A DNA stretch of 37,485 nt from Chthoniobacteraceae bacterium (GCA_947448395.1 CANFNA010000011.1:1-37485), one strand, 5' to 3'; counted from the first letter of the stretch, positions 23,462 through 31,831 are shown. Program-made: numbers and translations. Notes: a model not told the origin generated them from the sequence alone.

Positions 23462-24961
23462 ATGACCACCCCCACCATCACACTTTCCCAGCTTGAATCC
23501 CATTTATGGAAAGCCGCGTGGCTGTTGAAGGGGCCTGTCGATGCGGCAGATTTCAAAACTTATATCTTCCCACTCCTGTTTTTCAAGCGGCTCTCAGATG
23601 TTCATGACGAGGAGCACGCTGTCGCGCTGGCGGAGTTCGACGGCGATAAGGAAGCCGCACTATTCCCGGAGAACTACCGCTTCCAGGTGCCGGAGAGCTG
23701 CCATTGGCGGGATGTGCGGAAGGTGGCGGTGAATGTCGGGCAGGCTTTGCAGACCGCCCTGCGCGGCATCGAGCAGGCAAACCCGCACACGCTCTACGGC
23801 ATCTTTGGCGATGCGGCGTGGACGAACAAGGATCGCCTGCCCGACAAGCTGCTGCGCGATCTCATAGAGCACTTCTCCGCACTGCCGCTGGGGAACGGCG
23901 TCGCCGAGGCGGACATCCTCGGGCAGGCCTACGAGTATCTCATCAAACAGTTCGCCGACGCCACGAACAAGAAGGCGGGCGAGTTCTACACCCCGCGATC
24001 TGTCGTGCGGCTAATGGTCAACATCCTCGATCCCCGAGAGGGCGAGTCGATTTATGACCCCACCTGCGGCACCGGCGGTATGCTACTGGAGGCCGTTCAT
24101 CATGTGAAAGAGACGCGCGGCGATGTCCGCACGCTCTGGGGCAAGCTCTACGGTCAGGAGAAAAACCTCACAACCTCCGCCATCGCCCGCATCAATCTCT
24201 TCCTGCACGGGGCCACCGACTTCAAGATTGTGCGCGGCGACACCCTGCGGAACCCGGCCTTCTACTCCGGCGACAACCTCGCCACCTTCGACTGCGTCAT
24301 CGCCAATCCGCCCTTCTCCCTGGAGAAATGGGGCGACGAGGTCTGGACCAGCGATCCCTACGGGCGGAACTTCGCCGGCATGCCGCCGGGCAAGAGCGGC
24401 GACTACGCCTTCGTGCAGCACATGATCAAAAGCATGGCTCCGAAGACCGGGCGCATGGCCGTCGTCCTCCCGCACGGAGCCCTCTTCCGCATGGGCAAGG
24501 AGGGCGAGATTCGGAAAAAGCTCCTCGGCATGGACCTGCTGGAGGCCGTGATTGGCCTCGGGCCGAATCTCTTTTACGGCACCGGCCTTGCCGCCTGCAT
24601 CCTCGTCTTCCGGCAACAGAAGGCGAAGGATCGGAAGAAGAAGGTGCTCATCGTCGATGCCTCGAAAGAGTTCAAAACCGGCCGCGCCCAGAACGAGTTG
24701 CTCTCTGAGCACGTTGAACGCATTCACGGCTGGGTTCGCGACTTCCAAGACGTGGAAGGCATCGCCCGCGTCGTCACGCTGGACGAGATCGCCGCCAACG
24801 ATCACAACCTCAACATTCCTCGCTATGTCGAGCCGAAGGTCGAGCAGGAGGTGCTCACCGTGGAGGAAGCGATGAAACGGCTGCGCGAGAGCGCGGAGGC
24901 GGCGTTCGCGGCGGAGGAGATGCTAGTGGGAATGCTCAAACGGGAGGGATTGTTGGTATGA
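23462..24961 (+). CDS. hsdM: Type I restriction-modification DNA methyltransferase subunit (HsdM), copy 1
   Basis: A 499-residue N6-adenine methyltransferase subunit. The N-terminal helical domain ('LESHLWKAAWLLKG...YIFPLLFFKRLSD') is followed by the catalytic domain with the SAM motif 'TCGTGG' (residues 201-206) and the NPPF active-site motif (282-285). It needs an HsdS specificity subunit to methylate DNA. The gene is GC-rich (a sample line is about 63 percent) compared with the chromosomal genes to its left (about 48 percent in a sample line), consistent with import. Its stop overlaps the next gene's ATG (ATGA). It is clearly paralogous to the second hsdM at 26698, with long near-identical stretches at DNA level, but no hsdS follows it directly. 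Confidence 0.95.
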   Translation: MTTPTITLSQLESHLWKAAWLLKGPVDAADFKTYIFPLLFFKRLSDVHDEEHAVALAEFDGDKEAALFPENYRFQVPESCHWRDVRKVAVNVGQALQTALRGIEQANPHTLYGIFGDAAWTNKDRLPDKLLRDLIEHFSALPLGNGVAEADILGQAYEYLIKQFADATNKKAGEFYTPRSVVRLMVNILDPREGESIYDPTCGTGGMLLEAVHHVKETRGDVRTLWGKLYGQEKNLTTSAIARINLFLHGATDFKIVRGDTLRNPAFYSGDNLATFDCVIANPPFSLEKWGDEVWTSDPYGRNFAGMPPGKSGDYAFVQHMIKSMAPKTGRMAVVLPHGALFRMGKEGEIRKKLLGMDLLEAVIGLGPNLFYGTGLAACILVFRQQKAKDRKKKVLIVDASKEFKTGRAQNELLSEHVERIHGWVRDFQDVEGIARVVTLDEIAANDHNLNIPRYVEPKVEQEVLTVEEAMKRLRESAEAAFAAEEMLVGMLKREGLLV

Positions 24962-26667
24962 CTGAGATTCCGGCAGAACTTCAGCGAACTCTGGGTGGTC
25001 TGGAAGGTGAGCATTGCGAGTTCAAAGAATGGAAGACCAAGGACAACTTCGATGGGCTCACAAAATACGCCTGCGCTCTAGCGAACGAAGGCGGGGGGAA
25101 AATTATTCTTGGCGTTTCAGATCAGCGCCCACGCCGGATCGTTGGCACCCAAATTTGGCCACAGATTGAGCTTACGAGAAAAAACCTTAACCAACGCATT
25201 CACCTCACCACTCATTGGGAGGAGTTCCTGACTCCTGAAGGCCGGGTTCTGGTCATCACGGTGCCCCGTCATGCCTATGGATTACCTGCGGCCTGGGATG
25301 GTCGCTCGTGGATGCGGGAGAATGACAGCTTGGTGCCCCTCTCCGAGGCGCGTCGAAAGTCAATCTGGGAGGAAATCGGTCGGGATTTCACTGCCGAACC
25401 CTGCTCGGGTCTCGTGTTGGGCGATCTCAACCCCTCCGCCATCGAAGCCTTCCGTCATGCCTGGGTTCACTCACTGCGGGCGCGTCGCGAAGAATCGGGT
25501 CAGCGTGATGCTGAACGCATCGCAGGGCTTCGCCATGAGCAGTTGCTTCGCGACACGGAGTTGCTTCTTGCGAACGGCACTTTGGTCAATGCGGCCTTGA
25601 TTCTCTTCGGCTCCCGGCAGGCGGTGCGCAAACACATGGCTCAGGCCGAGCTGGTTTATGAGTTCCGCAACACCCCCGCTTCGGGTCCTGCGGATTTGCG
25701 TTTGGAGTTTCAAGAAGGTTTCTTCGCGTGGCATGATCTCCTTTGGCAGCAGGTCAATGAACCCAGTCGTAATCCGCGGCAATCTTTCCAGTCGGGGCTT
25801 TTCGTCCGGCAGTTGCCGTCCTTCGCCGAACGTCCGGTGCGTGAAGCACTCCTCAATGCCGTCTGCCACCGTGACTACCTGCTCGGAAACAGCATCTTCA
25901 TCCGACACGCACCCACTACGCTTACCATTGAGAGTCCGGGTGGCCTGCTTCCGCAGGTCACCGTGGAGACACTGCTTGATCGGCAAGCGCCGCGGAATCG
26001 TCGCCTAGCCGAAGTTTTTCAGCGTTGCGGCATGGTTGAGCGTTCCGGTCAGGGAATGAACCTCATCTTCGAAGACGCCATTACCAGCGCCAAGCAGCTC
26101 CCCACGCCAGAAGCCTCCCCCTTTCAGTTTAATCTGACCCTTCATGGCGTGGTCCAGGATCCGCCTTTCCTTGCCTATCTGGAGAGGGTCGGTCAGGAGA
26201 AAATGCGGCTTTACGACACAGCGCATCTCCTGGTCCTAGATTCAGTGCGGCGGGATGTGGGGCTTCCAGATGGTCTGAAGCCTCTGGCAGACCGCCTCGT
26301 CACCGATGGTCTCCTGGAGCGAGTCAGTCGTGGTCGAGGTGCGCGATTGATTCTCTCTCGCACCTTCGCCTCTGCCATTGGTGAGTCCGCCACCTACACC
26401 CGCCGAAAGGGGTTGGATCAGGATGAAGGTAAGCTGCTGCTGCATAAACATCTTGTCCACAAAGGCGACCATGGTGCGCCTTTGGAGGAACTTGCTCAGG
26501 TCCTTCTCTCAAAGACAAAGAGACAAGTTCAACACTTGCTGCGTCTTTTGGCCAAGGATGGCATGGCGATCCCGCCACGCCGTGGGCGCGGAGGACTTTG
26601 GAAATCAACAACATGTGTGCAATCCGACCCGCCGCAGGAATTAAACACAAACCCTGATCGTGTTTAA
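24958..26667 (+). CDS. AlbA_2/Schlafen-type DNA-binding protein with ATPase (HATPase_c_4) and winged-helix regions
   Basis: A 569-residue protein, start overlapping the hsdM1 stop. The N-terminal AlbA_2 (Schlafen AAA_4) domain shows 'EGEHCEFKEW' and 'LANEGGGKIILGV' (about residues 17-52). A GHKL-type ATPase follows with 'REALLNAVCHRDY' (about 295-307), 'LTIESPGGLLPQV' and 'ERSGQGMNLIFEDA'. C-terminal winged-helix-like segments (about 415-545) end the protein. Such proteins are often annotated as putative transcriptional regulators or RecG-like helicases and are common companions of type I RM genes in defence islands. Its job there, regulatory or as a restriction-linked effector, is not established here. 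Its stop lies in an 11-bp inverted repeat. Confidence 0.82.
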   Translation: MTEIPAELQRTLGGLEGEHCEFKEWKTKDNFDGLTKYACALANEGGGKIILGVSDQRPRRIVGTQIWPQIELTRKNLNQRIHLTTHWEEFLTPEGRVLVITVPRHAYGLPAAWDGRSWMRENDSLVPLSEARRKSIWEEIGRDFTAEPCSGLVLGDLNPSAIEAFRHAWVHSLRARREESGQRDAERIAGLRHEQLLRDTELLLANGTLVNAALILFGSRQAVRKHMAQAELVYEFRNTPASGPADLRLEFQEGFFAWHDLLWQQVNEPSRNPRQSFQSGLFVRQLPSFAERPVREALLNAVCHRDYLLGNSIFIRHAPTTLTIESPGGLLPQVTVETLLDRQAPRNRRLAEVFQRCGMVERSGQGMNLIFEDAITSAKQLPTPEASPFQFNLTLHGVVQDPPFLAYLERVGQEKMRLYDTAHLLVLDSVRRDVGLPDGLKPLADRLVTDGLLERVSRGRGARLILSRTFASAIGESATYTRRKGLDQDEGKLLLHKHLVHKGDHGAPLEELAQVLLSKTKRQVQHLLRLLAKDGMAIPPRRGRGGLWKSTTCVQSDPPQELNTNPDRV

Positions 26668-26670
26668 TTC
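26638..26670 (+). promoter_or_regulatory. Perfect 11-bp inverted repeat between AlbA_2 gene and hsdM2
   Basis: Arms at 26638-26648 (GAATTAAACAC) and 26660-26670 are exact complements with an 11-nt loop. The repeat spans the stop codon of the AlbA_2 gene and ends 28 nt before the hsdM2 ATG. It is AT-rich in a GC-rich setting and has no T-tract, so an operator for a dimeric regulator is a reasonable reading; an mRNA processing hairpin is the alternative. Confidence 0.5.
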
Positions 26671-26697
26671 TGTGTTCAATTCCGCGCTCAATTCGCC

Positions 26698-28185
26698 ATG
26701 ACCCGCATCACCCAACAACAACTCGAATCCTACCTCTGGGGAGCTGCGGTGCTTCTGCGGGGCACCATTGATGCAGGAGACTATAAGCAGTTCATCTTCC
26801 CGCTGCTGTTCTACAAGCGCCTGTGCGATGTCTTTGATGAGGAGACGGTCACCGCGCTGCGGGAGTCGGGCGGGGATCAGGACTTTGCGTTGTTCCCGGA
26901 GAACCACCGCTTCCAGGTGCCGGCGGATGCGCATTGGCGGGAGATTCGGAAGGTCAGCCGTGATGTGGGCCGCGCCTTGCAGCAGGCCATGCGGGCCATT
27001 GAGACCGCCAACCCCGACAAGCTCTTCGGCATCTTTGGGGATGCGCAGTGGACGAACAAGGACCGCCTGTCGGATGCCATGCTGCGCGACCTCATTGAGC
27101 ACTTCTCCTCGCTCGAACTCACCGTCGCCAACCTGCCCGAGGACGAGCTGGGCCAGGGCTACGAGTATCTCATCAAGAAGTTCGCCGATGACTCGGGCCA
27201 CACTGCCGCCGAGTTCTACACGAACCGCACCGTCGTCCACCTCATGACCGAGATGCTCGACGTGCAGCCCGGCGAGTCCGTCTATGACCCCACCTGCGGC
27301 TCCGGCGGCATGCTGCTCTCCTGTATCGCCCACCTGCGGAATCAGAAGAAGGAATGGCGAAACGTGAAGCTCTACGGCCAGGAGCGGAACCTCATGACCT
27401 CCTCCATCGCCCGGATGAACTGCTTCCTCCACGGCATCGAGGACTTTCGCATCGAGCGCGGCGATACCCTGGCCGAGCCGAAGCTCGTGGAAGGCGACCG
27501 CCTCATGCGCTTCGATGTCGTGCTGGCCAATCCGCCCTACTCCATCAAGCAGTGGGACCGCGACGCCTTCGCATCCGACCCCTGGGGGCGCAATCTCTAC
27601 GGCACCCCGCCGCAGGGCCGCGCCGACTACGCCTTCCAGCAGCACGTTTTGCAAAGCCTCAAGCCCAAGTCCGGCCGCTGCGCCGTTCTCTGGCCCCACG
27701 GCGTGCTTTTCCGGCAGGAGGAGGCGGAGATGCGCCGCAAGCTCATCGAGGCCGACCTCATCGAGTGCGTGCTCGGGCTCGGCCCGAACCTCTTCTACAA
27801 CTCGCCCATGGAAGCCTGCGTCGTCGTCTGCCGCACGCAGAAACCCAAGGCCCGGCGCGGCAAGATCCTCTTCATCAACGCGGTGAACGAAGTCACCCGC
27901 GAACGCGCCCAGAGCTTCCTCACCGACGAGCACCTCCAGCGCGTTGTCCGCGCCTATCAGAACTTCAAGGACGAGCCCGGCTTCACCCGCGTCGTGCCCA
28001 TCGAGGAAATCCGAGCGAAGGAGGGAAATCTGAGCATCCCGCTGTATGTCGGAGGCGAGACGCAGGGGCAGACTGATGCCGCTGCCGAGTCTGCCACCAC
28101 TGCGCTGCCAGACGCGCTGGCGAGATGGCTTCAGAGTGCCGCTTCAGTCCGGAAACAACTTAACGCTCCCATCTCGGCCAAATGA
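26698..28185 (+). CDS. hsdM: Type I restriction-modification DNA methyltransferase subunit (HsdM), copy 2
   Basis: A 495-residue HsdM with the SAM motif 'TCGSGG' (199-204) and active-site NPPY (278-281), both intact. It follows copy 1 almost residue for residue through the N-terminal domain ('IFPLLFYKRLCDVFDEE', 'WTNKDRL', 'LRDLIEHFS'), and differs mainly in the C-terminal third. It is GC-rich like hsdM1 and hsdR. The stop overlaps the start of the HNH-type gene (ATGA). It probably forms the modification enzyme with the intact HsdS at 30586 and is the natural partner of the HsdR at 32746. Confidence 0.95.
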   Translation: MTRITQQQLESYLWGAAVLLRGTIDAGDYKQFIFPLLFYKRLCDVFDEETVTALRESGGDQDFALFPENHRFQVPADAHWREIRKVSRDVGRALQQAMRAIETANPDKLFGIFGDAQWTNKDRLSDAMLRDLIEHFSSLELTVANLPEDELGQGYEYLIKKFADDSGHTAAEFYTNRTVVHLMTEMLDVQPGESVYDPTCGSGGMLLSCIAHLRNQKKEWRNVKLYGQERNLMTSSIARMNCFLHGIEDFRIERGDTLAEPKLVEGDRLMRFDVVLANPPYSIKQWDRDAFASDPWGRNLYGTPPQGRADYAFQQHVLQSLKPKSGRCAVLWPHGVLFRQEEAEMRRKLIEADLIECVLGLGPNLFYNSPMEACVVVCRTQKPKARRGKILFINAVNEVTRERAQSFLTDEHLQRVVRAYQNFKDEPGFTRVVPIEEIRAKEGNLSIPLYVGGETQGQTDAAAESATTALPDALARWLQSAASVRKQLNAPISAK

Positions 28186-29156
28186 ACCTATCAAAGGAGC
28201 AAAACGACGCCGTTGGGTTTTATGACCAGCACTATTCTATCGTCTTCGATAGCGAACTGGTCGTTGGCCGTCACATCAAGCTAGCTGACCAACCAGACAC
28301 AGAAGGCCGCATTTGTCGGTTTTGCGGACTTGGAAAGCCACAGGTCACATTCCGTAAAGTTGCCCATGCAGTCCCGGAGTTTCTTGGAAACAAATCGCTT
28401 GTCTCCCAAAACGAGTGCGATGCCTGTAATGAAAAGCTGGCCGATGAATACGAGGATCACCTTTCCAAATGGTTCGGTCCAATGCGCACCGTATCTCAAA
28501 TCAGAGGCAAAGGCGGTGTCCCAACATACAAAAACAAGGACATTCGTATCGAGATGGGCGAAAAGGGTCTCGAAATAGGAATCGTTGCGGACGAACTGGA
28601 GTCATCTCTGAAGTTTGATGGCCCGTTCACGTTCAAGATTCCCGTTCCGACTCCTGCCCAAGCGCACGTCCCGCTGAGAGCTGCAAAAGCTCTGTTAAAA
28701 GTGGCCTGCTCAATTTGTCCGCCTGGGCTCGTGAGCGAATGCCAGCCGACTATTGACTGGCTTATGTCCCGCGTGACTGCGCGGCTTTCGATGTTTCCCG
28801 TGCTGTTTGCGTTTACGCCAGGGCCAAACCCACATCGGGACGGCAAAGTGCTTTTGCTCCGACGGAAAAGCGACGCGAAGCTGCCTTTGCTTTGGTGTAT
28901 CTTGGCCACTGCGAATTATCGGTTTCAATTCTTCGTCCCGTTCTGCCCGTCAGATTCTTGGATCTCTCCGGGTGAGCCTGTCCAACTAACGCTTCCGCAT
29001 TTTCCGGACGTTTTTGGCGACAACTGGCCGCATGGGAAAACTGGGTTCGGGGTCTTCGACTGGTCGGGAACTGAGACAGTGGTCCGAGAACAGTCAGTGT
29101 GCTTCCATGTCGATCGCGTGGAGAAGGTGGACATCAAACCCAATTCAGCAAACTGA
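28182..29156 (+). CDS. Putative HNH-type nuclease, accessory gene in RM operon
   Basis: A 324-residue protein between hsdM2 and the hsdS region. A zinc-finger/HNH-like module is visible at residues about 45-93: 'CRFCGL' (C45, C48), 'AHAVPEFLGNKSL' (H62, N70), 'ECDACNEKL' (C79, C82, N83) and H93. This fits the CxxC...HxxPxxLG...CxxCN layout of HNH endonucleases. The C-terminal about 220 residues are not recognised. Its GC content (about 45 percent in a sample line) is well below that of hsdM2 before it. The start overlaps hsdM2 (ATGA) and the stop overlaps the truncated hsdS (TGATG). It is probably a defence effector acting with or beside the type I system; activity is inferred from motif only. 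Confidence 0.62.
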   Translation: MNLSKEQNDAVGFYDQHYSIVFDSELVVGRHIKLADQPDTEGRICRFCGLGKPQVTFRKVAHAVPEFLGNKSLVSQNECDACNEKLADEYEDHLSKWFGPMRTVSQIRGKGGVPTYKNKDIRIEMGEKGLEIGIVADELESSLKFDGPFTFKIPVPTPAQAHVPLRAAKALLKVACSICPPGLVSECQPTIDWLMSRVTARLSMFPVLFAFTPGPNPHRDGKVLLLRRKSDAKLPLLWCILATANYRFQFFVPFCPSDSWISPGEPVQLTLPHFPDVFGDNWPHGKTGFGVFDWSGTETVVREQSVCFHVDRVEKVDIKPNSAN

Positions 29157-29353
29157 TGATTTCCGTTGCTCCATCAATTGGCTCCTTCAAGCCCAATCCC
29201 GCTTGGGCTTCTCGCCCGGTCTTCGAGCGGACCGACTGGAAGCTGGTGGGGATTGGGGATGTGATGGAGAATTGTGCTGAAACCTGCGATCCAGAGGAAT
29301 CGGGGTTGGAACGGTTTGAGGCAATAGAGGATTTGGACACAAAAGCTGAATGA
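29156..29353 (+). pseudogene. Truncated hsdS 5' fragment (65 codons), coupled to both neighbours
   Basis: A 65-residue frame homologous to the first residues of the intact HsdS at 30586: 'FKPNPAWASRPVFERTDW' corresponds to 'LKPNPAWATLPLFDRTGW' there, and it ends at 'FEAIEDLDTKAE', just at the 'GLEHLDP' element where the first target-recognition domain begins. It starts at 29156 within the HNH gene's stop (TGATG) and stops in an ATGA overlap with the HEPN-type gene. It is too diverged from the local hsdS to be a recent duplicate, so it is probably a relic of another hsdS allele. It may still act as a translational relay between flanking genes. Confidence 0.75.
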
Positions 29354-30582
29354 ATACGAATTTCTTGATGCCTCTCACAAACTCTCGCGGACTGGGGAAG
29401 GTTGTCTTCTTTTCGGGATTGCAGTTTCCCATGGTGATCACTCCGAGCATCATGGGGGAACCAATTCTCACGGCTCAGCCGTTCTATTTTCTGGAGCGAC
29501 TGGATTCGGTGGCGAAGACGCGCTTTGATTCAACTAAGCCGATTCCATCAGAACGCGAGCAGGAGTATGTTATTGATAACTACCTATTCGAGTATTCCAA
29601 GCGGCACCCAGAATCCAAGCTGACGAGCAAGATCAGCGAGTTCGTTTTCTGGAAAGAGGACCCAGCGGAGCACTATTTCCGATACGATTGGCTTCTGACG
29701 GAGTGCCTCGTGTTGGACACGTTGAACGACGACACTATCGTCGAGTGCACCGACCCGAACCATACGAGCAAGGATCACTTTTACGACTGGTGCTTGTTCA
29801 AACCGTATTTCCAAGAAGCGTTTGAGGAATATCGCAGAAAGCTGGAAGCTGCGATGGCAATCTCTGCCAGTGTGGAGACCAAAGATCATTCGAGCCTTGG
29901 AACAGGCAAATACACACTTCCTATAATTAAGGTCGCCGGCAGCATAGTGACCTTGGAGCAAGCAGAGACATTCGACGTGATTGAACCTGGGCGCCCAAAA
30001 CAAGGGTCAATGGAGTATCCCGTGAATCGAGGGTTCCCGTCTTCCTCCAATTTCAAGATCGAGCAGGAACTCATTACTACGACAGCCCTGCATGACGAGC
30101 AGTTGCTCGCTTACTACTTTTCAGCGTTGAGGGACTACTCTCCGGTTTCCCAATTCAAGAATTTCTACAACGTTCTCGAATACTTCTTTGAGGAGGCTCC
30201 CGTAAAACTCGGAGTGACCGCGAAGAATGAAAAACAGCAGATTGACGCTGTGCTGCGATGGGCGGTTGCAGCTGGCGACCTGCTGCGAACGCTTAATTCC
30301 TTACCAGCCAGTGCTTCGGCAAGAATTACCCAGGCACGGGCCACTTCCAGTGGTGAAGTCATTCCGGCAGTCAATTTAGCCGCGCCGGACATTATCGGGG
30401 AGTATGCGGCCCATGTGTATCAACTTCGGAACGCGTGCATTCACTCAAAGAAGACGAGGAAAGGTGCCCCTACACCTCGGATTGCCCCCTCTACGGCTGA
30501 AGAGGAGATACTGAAAGACGAGATGCCTGTCATGCAGTGGCTTGCAGTCCAGTGTATCGAGAAGTGTATCGAGAAGCGCTGA
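29350..30582 (+). CDS. HEPN-motif protein, accessory gene in RM operon
   Basis: A 410-residue protein with no overall family that I recognise. Near the C-terminus a helical region ('FKNFYNVLEYFFEEAPVKLG', then 'AAHVYQLRNACIHSKK') contains R360-N361-x3-H365, the R-x4-H signature of HEPN ribonucleases, in the usual 'YxLRNxxxH' context. The N-terminal about 270 residues are of mixed character and may be a sensor. It starts in an ATGA overlap with the truncated hsdS and ends 3 nt before the intact hsdS ATG. GC content (about 43 percent in a sample line) contrasts with 72 percent at the start of hsdS. The ORF ends with a 12-nt tandem repeat encoding CIEKCIEK. A role as an abortive-infection RNase guarding the RM system is an inference. 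Confidence 0.65.
   Translation: MNTNFLMPLTNSRGLGKVVFFSGLQFPMVITPSIMGEPILTAQPFYFLERLDSVAKTRFDSTKPIPSEREQEYVIDNYLFEYSKRHPESKLTSKISEFVFWKEDPAEHYFRYDWLLTECLVLDTLNDDTIVECTDPNHTSKDHFYDWCLFKPYFQEAFEEYRRKLEAAMAISASVETKDHSSLGTGKYTLPIIKVAGSIVTLEQAETFDVIEPGRPKQGSMEYPVNRGFPSSSNFKIEQELITTTALHDEQLLAYYFSALRDYSPVSQFKNFYNVLEYFFEEAPVKLGVTAKNEKQQIDAVLRWAVAAGDLLRTLNSLPASASARITQARATSSGEVIPAVNLAAPDIIGEYAAHVYQLRNACIHSKKTRKGAPTPRIAPSTAEEEILKDEMPVMQWLAVQCIEKCIEKR
30553..30576 (+). repeat. 12-bp tandem duplication at the 3' end of the HEPN-type gene
   Basis: TGTATCGAGAAG occurs twice in direct succession (30553-30564 and 30565-30576), encoding the repeated tetrapeptide CIEK at the C-terminus. It keeps the frame. It may be a slippage duplication. 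Confidence 0.85.
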
Positions 30583-30585
30583 ACA

Positions 30586-31797
30586 ATGACCGCCGCACTC
30601 CCATCACTCGCCAAACTGAAGCCCAATCCCGCCTGGGCCACGCTCCCGCTCTTTGACCGCACGGGCTGGCGGCGCATGGCGTTTGGGGAGTTTGCGGAGA
30701 GCATCGGGGAGCGGGCGGAGCCGAAGGATGCGCAGGAGGAGATTTATGTGGGGCTGGAGCATCTTGACCCGCAGTGCCTGCACATCCGGCGCTGGGGGAA
30801 GGGCAGCGATGTCACGGGCACGAAGCTCCGGTTCCGGAAGGGCGACATCATCTTTGGCCGCCGCCGCGCCTATCAGCGGAAGCTGGCCGTGGCGGAGTTC
30901 GACGGCATCTGCTCCGCTCATGCCATGGTCGTGCGGGCCAGGCCGGACAAGGTGCTGCCGGAGTTCCTGCCCTTCCTCATGATGAGCGACCGCTTCATGA
31001 ACCGCGCCGTGGAGATTTCCGTCGGCTCGCTCTCGCCCACCATTAACTGGACCACGCTCAAGCTGGAGGAGTTCGACCTCCCGCCGCTCGACCAGCAGCG
31101 CCGCATCGCGGAAATCCTTTGGGTGGTGGATGAGGCGATGAATCGCTTTCAGAAACTAGAGGAAAGGACTGCCCGGTGCGCCGACGCGGCACGTAACGAG
31201 CACTTCATCTCAGAAAGGCATTCCAACTCACTGGTTCCCATACGCCAGACAGGGCGCTGGGTCAGTGGAAACACACCATCAAGAGGACGCAGTGAATACT
31301 GGATGGGTTCCTTCCCTTGGGTCAGCCCAAAAGACATGAAGGTGGCGTTGATCGGTGACTCCGAAGAGCATCTGTCCGAGTCGGGCCGAAATGAAGCCAC
31401 CGTTGTAGGCGCTGGAAGCCTCCTTATCGTCATTCGCGGAATGATTTTGGCGCACTCATTTCCGCTCGGGATCACGACGAGAGATGTGGCCTTCAACCAA
31501 GACATGAAAGCACTCGTGCCAGCCGAAACACATTCTGTGGAGTATGTGTTTCACTGGTTCCGTTGGGCGAAAGACAAGATTCTGTCGTGTATTTCGGATA
31601 GCTCACACGGAACTAAGCGCCTGGCGATGGAAGACCTGTTCGCCATGAAGATTCCAACGCCGTCACGGAAGGAACAGGCCCGCTTTGTCGAAAGCGTTCA
31701 CGCACTCGAATCTACTTCGTGTCGCGTCCGACAGAATTTCCAGAAACTTACGAGCGTCCGCACCGCCTTACTCAACCAAGCGTTCACCGCCAAATGA
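30586..31797 (+). CDS. hsdS: Type I restriction-modification specificity subunit (HsdS)
   Basis: A 403-residue HsdS with the two-domain plan: N-terminal target-recognition domain (about 1-165), first conserved helical spacer with 'FDLPPLDQQRRIAEIL' and 'DEAMNRFQKLEERT', second target-recognition domain (about 205-360) and a distal helix ending 'RTALLNQAFTAK'. It binds the two half-sites of a bipartite target and positions the HsdM subunits. The first half is very GC-rich (about 72 percent in a sample line) and the second half is not (about 48 percent), which suggests that the second domain was exchanged by recombination. The stop overlaps an ATG belonging to a duplicated hsdR start. Confidence 0.93.
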   Translation: MTAALPSLAKLKPNPAWATLPLFDRTGWRRMAFGEFAESIGERAEPKDAQEEIYVGLEHLDPQCLHIRRWGKGSDVTGTKLRFRKGDIIFGRRRAYQRKLAVAEFDGICSAHAMVVRARPDKVLPEFLPFLMMSDRFMNRAVEISVGSLSPTINWTTLKLEEFDLPPLDQQRRIAEILWVVDEAMNRFQKLEERTARCADAARNEHFISERHSNSLVPIRQTGRWVSGNTPSRGRSEYWMGSFPWVSPKDMKVALIGDSEEHLSESGRNEATVVGAGSLLIVIRGMILAHSFPLGITTRDVAFNQDMKALVPAETHSVEYVFHWFRWAKDKILSCISDSSHGTKRLAMEDLFAMKIPTPSRKEQARFVESVHALESTSCRVRQNFQKLTSVRTALLNQAFTAK

Positions 31798-31823
31798 GCT
31801 TCACCGAATCCAACACCGTCGAG
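31794..31823 (+). repeat. Direct repeat, copy 1: duplicated first 30 bp of hsdR
   Basis: Bases 31794-31823 are identical to the first 30 bases of hsdR (32746-32775), including its ATG. In this copy the frame continues only to codon 13 and stops at TGA 31833-31835, which overlaps the ATG (31832) of the PD-(D/E)XK nuclease gene. The copy therefore keeps the hsdS-to-hsdR ATGA coupling and hands translation to the inserted gene. Confidence 0.95.
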
Positions 31824-31831
31824 CGGATGCA

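Noticed and set aside
26641-27933. A 430-codon minus-strand frame opposite hsdM2
   Set aside because: Shadow of hsdM2; its composition is the antisense of GC-rich codons and no domain is recognisable. The same holds for the 240-codon frame at 24083-24805.
31685-31831. Longer N-terminus for the PD-(D/E)XK nuclease
   Set aside because: It would lie in another frame inside the end of hsdS and across the duplicated hsdR leader; ATG 31832 has the ATGA overlap typical of this operon.
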